In this document: positions 6,314-9,593 of the stretch, one piece after another | Position numbering within the stretch: position 1 is the stretch's first letter | Layout: each line of letters starts with the position of its first letter | NCBI GenBank assembly: GCA_964612995.1 | Contig: CAZTGE010000150.1 | Span: 1-9,593 of the forward strand | DNA: 9,593 bases | From: SLQH01 sp964612995 | GTDB lineage: Bacteria; Planctomycetota; UBA11346 | Direction: 5' to 3' | Translations under genes and position numbers: made by a program | The notes under the pieces: model-generated | The model's input: the letters and a program-made list of their open reading frames with translations, nothing else | The model's database searches: none | Told to the model about the DNA's origin: nothing

Positions 6314-7363
6314 GTGGACTCCCTGACCCATATTTGTTTCGGTTATGTGTTCGCGCGCTCCACCGGCCTCGCGCGCGACCGCCGGCAGGCGGCGGTCGCG
6401 GCGGGCATCTCCGCCCTGCCCGACCTCGATCTGCTGGTCCAGCCATTTCTCAGTCAGACCGCACGCTTCGCCTTCCATCGGGGGCCGAGCCATTCGCTCC
6501 TCGCCGGGATCGTGTTCGCTGCCATCCTGTTGCCCCTGGTGCGCCGTCTTGCGCGTACCGGCTGGCTGCGGGCCTATCTGCTCGCGCTGCTCGCCTTCGT
6601 CGGACACACCTTCTACGATCTGCTTACCGGATACGGCACAGCGGTGTGGTGGCCGCTGAGCGCCCGACCGGTGGCGTGGGAGCTGGTATTCGTCGTCGAT
6701 CCGGTGGTCACGGTGTTGCTGCTGGCCACGGTCATCGGCGATCTGATCGGCCCGGGTTGGGCGCGTTGGGGTTCGGCGGGCGTGCGCTGGGCCACTGGCT
6801 GCTGCCTGGCGCTGGTGGCGCTGTACATCACTGTCGGCGGGATCGGCAAACACCTCGTGCGGCGCGAATTCCGCGCCCATCTGCGCCGCGAGCTCGCCGT
6901 TGACGTGCAGCGGATCCATGCCGAGCCCACGCCATTGAACAACCAGCTGTGGTACCTCTGCGCCGAGACCGAAAACAATTATTACCATCTCTACCGCAGC
7001 GTCTGGGATGGCGAGGCCTGGGAATCGATCGGCGTGGTGCCGCGCCGCCAGCGACCGCTGCTCACGCATCGCGCGCACCCCCTGGTCCAACGGATGACCG
7101 CCCTGTTCCGTGGCTGGTTCACCTGCCTGCCCACGGCCGGGGCCTCCGAGCTGGTGGTGGTCGACATGCGCCTGGGCCGGCGCTACGGCTGGGAGGATCG
7201 CGAGGCCCCTTACCAGTTCGTCTATCTGATGGAGGCGGATCCCGATGGCGAGCTGACCTGGCGATTGCGTCGCCCCGATGGTAGCTGGAGCGCGGCGCGC
7301 CTGCTCGCGTTGTGGGCGCGCGTGTTCGGTCGCGTCGGCGCACACGCGGAGGCCGGCACATGA
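6314..7363 (+). CDS. YdjM-like (DUF457) membrane metal-dependent hydrolase with C-terminal extension
   Basis: With the GTG at 6314 the protein has 349 residues and begins DSLTHICFG, the usual opening of this family; the open frame also reaches GTG 6290, which would add eight untypical residues. Putative metal ligands are visible in family order: H6, PDLD (D37, D39), HRGPSH (H55, H60) and HTFYDLLTGYGT (H98, D102), with a possible further Asp in VVDP (D129). Membrane helices fall at about 62-78, 86-100, 124-145 and 160-178. Residues about 190-349 form a soluble extension longer than in short YdjM proteins, rich in Trp and Tyr. The substrate is unknown for the family. There is no Shine-Dalgarno site before 6314 and a promoter sits just upstream, so translation may be leaderless. 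I see no LexA-type CTGT-N8-ACAG site. The next gene overlaps by ATGA. Confidence 0.85.
   Translation: MDSLTHICFGYVFARSTGLARDRRQAAVAAGISALPDLDLLVQPFLSQTARFAFHRGPSHSLLAGIVFAAILLPLVRRLARTGWLRAYLLALLAFVGHTFYDLLTGYGTAVWWPLSARPVAWELVFVVDPVVTVLLLATVIGDLIGPGWARWGSAGVRWATGCCLALVALYITVGGIGKHLVRREFRAHLRRELAVDVQRIHAEPTPLNNQLWYLCAETENNYYHLYRSVWDGEAWESIGVVPRRQRPLLTHRAHPLVQRMTALFRGWFTCLPTAGASELVVVDMRLGRRYGWEDREAPYQFVYLMEADPDGELTWRLRRPDGSWSAARLLALWARVFGRVGAHAEAGT
7348..7352 (+). promoter_or_regulatory. Ribosome binding site deciding the PLD-family start
   Basis: GGAGG lies 7 bases before ATG 7360. It supports that start over the in-frame GTG at 7312, which would give an Arg-rich extension ahead of the membrane segment and a 52-base overlap with the hydrolase gene. 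Confidence 0.8.
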
Positions 7364-8985
7364 GCCGCGGCAAGCGTTGGGCGGTGGCGGCCTTGGTCGC
7401 GGTGGCGGTCCTGGGCGTCGCGGCCGGGTTCTGGTGGGCCGAGAACATGACGGGGGTGACGATCGCCCATGGGCCGGTGCAGACCCTGGACCCGCAGGAC
7501 CTGGTCCACCCGGGGGATCACCGGGTGCGGGTGGTCGATGACCACCGCGATGCGCTGATGACCCGCCTGCAGTTGATCGCTGATGCGCGCGAGACGATCG
7601 ACATCAGCAGCTACATCTGGCGCAACGATCGCAGCGGACGGGCGGTCTTCGCCGCGCTGCTCGCCGCCGCGCGCCGCGGTGTGCGCGTACGACTGCTCGG
7701 CGACGGGATCTTCTTCCAGCGGGATCTGGGGGTGGCGCGGGCGATGGCCGGGGCCCATCCCGATCTGGCGCTGCGTTATTACAACCTCATGGCGGACGAG
7801 GTCGCCGCGCTCGACCCGGGGATTCTCGACGAGGTGTTGACCGAGTTCGCGAGCTTCAATCATCGCATGCACATCAAGGTGCTGATCATCGATCGGCAGC
7901 GGGTGCTGTTGGGTGGGCGCAACATCGGGGACGAGTATTTCGGCCTCAATCAGGAGTACAATTTCATCGACCGTGATGTGGTGGTCACGGGTCCGCTGGT
8001 GGACACCGCCCGCAAGGCCTTCGCCGTGTACTGGCACAGCGATCGGAGCGTCGACCCGCGGACCGCCGCCGACATGGCGGTGGAGCCGGCGGCGATCGAT
8101 TGGTCTGCGGCACGCATCGAGCCGGATCCGGCGGCGATCGGCGAGCGTTGGTACCGGCCCGAGCGGGCGGCTGTTGTGTTCGATCCGCTGCCCGCCAGCG
8201 ACATAGGCGCGGCTCTCGAAGAACCGCAGCGCTGCGCGCGGGCGCTCGGTGGCCTGATTCGCAGCACGCAGCGGCAGGTGGCGATGGAAACGCCCTATGT
8301 GATCCTCTCCGGCTACATGCAGCGACTGTTCTCCGGTCTGCGCTCGCGCGAGCAGAAGCCTGCGATCACCGTGTGGACCAACAGCCTTGCCGCGGCGGTC
8401 ACCTGGCACGGCTATGTCGGCTTCCAGCACCAGCTGCCCGAGCTCGTGCTCGAGCTCGGCTTCGACATCCGGCTCCAGCAACCGCAGGCACTACGCGAAC
8501 TCGCCACCGACGAACCGACCCGGGTCGCGATGCACAGCAAGACCTTTCTCGTCGACGACCGTTGGGCCGCCATCGGATCCTACAATCTCGATCCGCGTAG
8601 CGGACGGTGGAACTCCGAGATCCTGCTGATCGTCGACGATCACGCGTTGACGTCGGACCTGCAGCGGGATTTCGCAAGGCGCAGCGCGGTCACGCACAAC
8701 TGGGTCGTGGCCCGCCGGCGCGATCCCGATGCGCCCGAACCGGAGGGCTGGGCCGCGCAGCTCGACCTGCCCGATGGCGAGGCGATCCAGGAGCGTCTCG
8801 GCCTGCTGCGGCGGGTATCGTGTTTCGCGCTCGACTGCGACGAGCCGGTGCCACCCGGTTCGCCGCGGTTCTACGAGTGCTATCGCGACGTGGGCCTGTT
8901 CCCCGAGGTCGGCGAGCAGACGCGCAAGAACGTGTTCACCCGCTTGCTGGCACCGGTAGGCGATCAGCTCGCGCCGGTGCTCTGA
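7360..8985 (+). CDS. Phospholipase D-superfamily enzyme, ClsC-like cardiolipin synthase
   Basis: This 541-residue enzyme has two HKD catalytic motifs. The first is HIKVLIID (H171, K173, D178), followed by GGRNIGDEYFG; the second is HSKTFLVD (H392, K394, D399), followed by GSYNLDPRS. GGRNIGDEYF and the following FIDRDVVVTGP region match the E. coli ClsC (YmdC) subgroup, which makes cardiolipin from phosphatidylglycerol and phosphatidylethanolamine, better than ClsA or ClsB. A single N-terminal hydrophobic segment (about 7-25) anchors it, with the catalytic domains probably outside the cytoplasm. The C-terminal part past about 430 has cysteines (C488, C493, C507) and no motif I recognise. Translation is coupled to the hydrolase by ATGA. 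Other PLD-type phosphatidyltransferase activities remain possible. No in-frame breaks are seen. Confidence 0.88.
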   Translation: MSRGKRWAVAALVAVAVLGVAAGFWWAENMTGVTIAHGPVQTLDPQDLVHPGDHRVRVVDDHRDALMTRLQLIADARETIDISSYIWRNDRSGRAVFAALLAAARRGVRVRLLGDGIFFQRDLGVARAMAGAHPDLALRYYNLMADEVAALDPGILDEVLTEFASFNHRMHIKVLIIDRQRVLLGGRNIGDEYFGLNQEYNFIDRDVVVTGPLVDTARKAFAVYWHSDRSVDPRTAADMAVEPAAIDWSAARIEPDPAAIGERWYRPERAAVVFDPLPASDIGAALEEPQRCARALGGLIRSTQRQVAMETPYVILSGYMQRLFSGLRSREQKPAITVWTNSLAAAVTWHGYVGFQHQLPELVLELGFDIRLQQPQALRELATDEPTRVAMHSKTFLVDDRWAAIGSYNLDPRSGRWNSEILLIVDDHALTSDLQRDFARRSAVTHNWVVARRRDPDAPEPEGWAAQLDLPDGEAIQERLGLLRRVSCFALDCDEPVPPGSPRFYECYRDVGLFPEVGEQTRKNVFTRLLAPVGDQLAPVL

Positions 8986-9015
8986 GGCTCTTTGCAGGGG
9001 GGCGCCGATTGCAGC

Positions 9016-9074
9016 GGGGGCGCTGCCCCCTCGCGGCTTCGCCGCGCCCCGGCTTCCTCGCTGTCGCTCGTCAC
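9016..9074 (-). repeat. Palindromic repeat, right copy (inverted)
   Basis: Bases 9016-9046 are the exact reverse complement of 504-534, and looser similarity runs to TCGTCAC at 9068-9074. The core again folds as GGGGGC-GCT-GCCCCC (9016-9030) and CGCGGC-TTC-GCCGCG (9032-9046). It starts about 31 bases after the stop of the PLD-family gene, so it may serve as a bidirectional 3'-end structure. Confidence 0.8.
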
Positions 9075-9087
9075 GCTCCGCCGGCCG

Positions 9088-9121
9088 CAGGCCCCACCGG
9101 GGCCTGCTATCGCTACGCGAT
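9088..9121. repeat. Two adjacent short hairpins
   Basis: CAGGCCCC (9088-9095) pairs with GGGGCCTG (9099-9106) around loop ACC. ATCGC (9109-9113) pairs with GCGAT (9117-9121) around loop TAC, which is GTA on the other strand. Confidence 0.6.
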
Positions 9122-9177
9122 GCCGGTTTCGCCCTGCGGCCCAATATCGCCGAGAAGTGCTCCTCTGTCGGCCGGTC

Positions 9178-9194
9178 GCCCGACTTGGTCGGGC
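9178..9194. repeat. Short hairpin
   Basis: GCCCGAC (9178-9184) and GTCGGGC (9188-9194) form a perfect 7-bp stem with a 3-base loop TTG. This is another member of the triloop hairpin set in the flanks. Confidence 0.5.
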
Positions 9195-9345
9195 TCCGCC
9201 AGTCAGGCCGACGCCGAGCGCGCGACCCAGCGGCACTGCCGTGATCACACCGTCGTCGCCCTCGACTTCACACGGGGTTGTCCTATCACCGCAGCAGACC
9301 CAGCAATCGCATCACCACTCGCTCTTCTTCGAGTTCTTCCCAGAA

Positions 9346-9455
9346 CCATAGCGGGGGGCGCCCACACCCCAAGGGGCATTGTAGCGGTCGGCGCCCGCGC
9401 GGCTTTTTGTTCGCAGGGGCTCGTTCTGCGCTGCGCGCAGTCGCCCCCGCTACGC
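9346..9455 (+). repeat. Dispersed ~110-bp repeat, right copy
   Basis: Direct repeat of 87-198 at roughly 90% identity by eye. The CTGCGC-TGC-GCGCAG hairpin is intact at 9426-9440. The large stem is slightly degraded: GCAGGGGC replaces GCGGGGGC, giving one mismatch against GCCCCCGC. The GAGC/GCTC hairpin of the left copy is also broken by base changes. The last ~31 bases are identical between copies. Confidence 0.8.
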
Positions 9456-9457
9456 CC

Positions 9458-9508
9458 CCATTCCATGGAAAAGCGCGCAAAGTCATGCGCACTTTTCCAG
9501 AGGAATGG
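9458..9508. repeat. Long imperfect inverted repeat
   Basis: The left arm at 9458-9478 and right arm at 9487-9508 pair over about 20 positions around an 8-base loop. The arms read CCATTCC, then TGGAAAAG, then GCGC (left) and its complement (right), with a small bulge and one mismatch. Two perfect AT-containing blocks sit outside the GC-rich loop end. It starts two bases after the ~110-bp repeat ends and could be a separate palindromic element or a terminator-like hairpin for a gene beyond the window. Confidence 0.65.
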
Positions 9509-9537
9509 AATACTGTTCGTAACTACTCAGGCCTATT

Positions 9538-9579
9538 TCTGTGCTCTCATAAACCACAGAGAACACAGAGAGCACAGAG
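9538..9579. repeat. CACAGAG 9-bp triple repeat with inverted arm
   Basis: CACAGAG occurs at 9555, 9564 and 9573, an exact 9-base period. TCTGTGCTCTC at 9538-9548 pairs with GAGAGCACAGA at 9568-9578, forming an 11-bp stem with a 19-base loop. Repeats of this CACAGAG type are familiar between genes in several proteobacteria. Confidence 0.65.
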
Positions 9580-9593
9580 GCCAGATTGGAATT

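Larger units (their letters stand above)
8986..9593. other. Non-coding right flank with mosaic repeats
   Basis: No credible gene is present. A 119-residue frame starting at 8992 runs through the palindromic repeat and is low in complexity, so I reject it. The region holds the inverted partner of the left-flank palindrome (9016-9074), smaller hairpins at 9088-9121 and 9178-9194, the second copy of the ~112-bp repeat (9346-9455), a long imperfect hairpin (9458-9508) and a 9-bp tandem repeat (9555-9579). Between 9195 and 9345 I see nothing distinct. Confidence 0.7.

Noticed and set aside
8992..9351. 119-residue plus-strand open frame in the right flank
   Set aside because: It crosses the palindromic repeat and several hairpins, and the translation has no domain or coherent composition.
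87..9455. Composite transposon or insertion sequence pair
   Set aside because: The flanking repeats are ~112 bp with no transposase, no defined terminal inverted repeats and no visible target duplication; kept only as a dispersed repeat.
9555..9579. Possible start of a CRISPR array
   Set aside because: The units are only 9 bases with no spacers of regular length; this is a simple tandem repeat.

Overview
The window is GC-rich, Gram-negative-type bacterial DNA. All confident genes are on the + strand and lie in a block from about 554 to 8985. Both ends are non-coding and packed with short palindromes and dispersed repeats. Strong Shine-Dalgarno sites, a MacA-type adaptor, a lipobox protein and a ClsC-type enzyme all point to a diderm. 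Taxonomy cannot be settled from the sequence. The Cys-rich lipoprotein and its paired FtsX-type permeases resemble sets I recall from Planctomycetes, while the palindromic repeats and the CACAGAG repeat resemble those of GC-rich Gammaproteobacteria (Chromatiales-like). I lean weakly to the latter.

Layout. 1-553: non-coding, with several tri-nucleotide-loop hairpins, one copy of a ~112 bp dispersed repeat (87-198) and a palindromic repeat (480-534). 554-1009: a small exported protein with 11 cysteines. 1010-1146: a gap with a nested palindrome (1080-1115). 1147-6207: a tight run of adaptor, ABC ATPase, two FtsX/MacB-type permeases and a Cys-rich lipoprotein. 6208-6313: a hairpin terminator candidate and an extended -10 promoter. 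6314-8985: two overlapping genes, a YdjM-like membrane metal hydrolase and a ClsC-like phospholipase D-superfamily enzyme. 8986-9593: non-coding, with an inverted copy of the 480-534 element, a direct second copy of the ~112 bp repeat, a long hairpin and a three-copy 9-bp repeat.

How the genes work together. The adaptor, ATPase and permeases form a MacAB-like envelope transporter, with the MacB role divided among one ATPase and two different permeases. Its unusual feature is cysteine: an 11-Cys exported protein upstream, a paired-Cys periplasmic domain in permease 1, and an OB-fold-like lipoprotein with Cys motifs downstream. I infer a conserved envelope export or maintenance system linked to metal or thiol chemistry. 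The substrate is unknown and no outer-membrane channel is present here. The two downstream genes look like an independent membrane-lipid unit.
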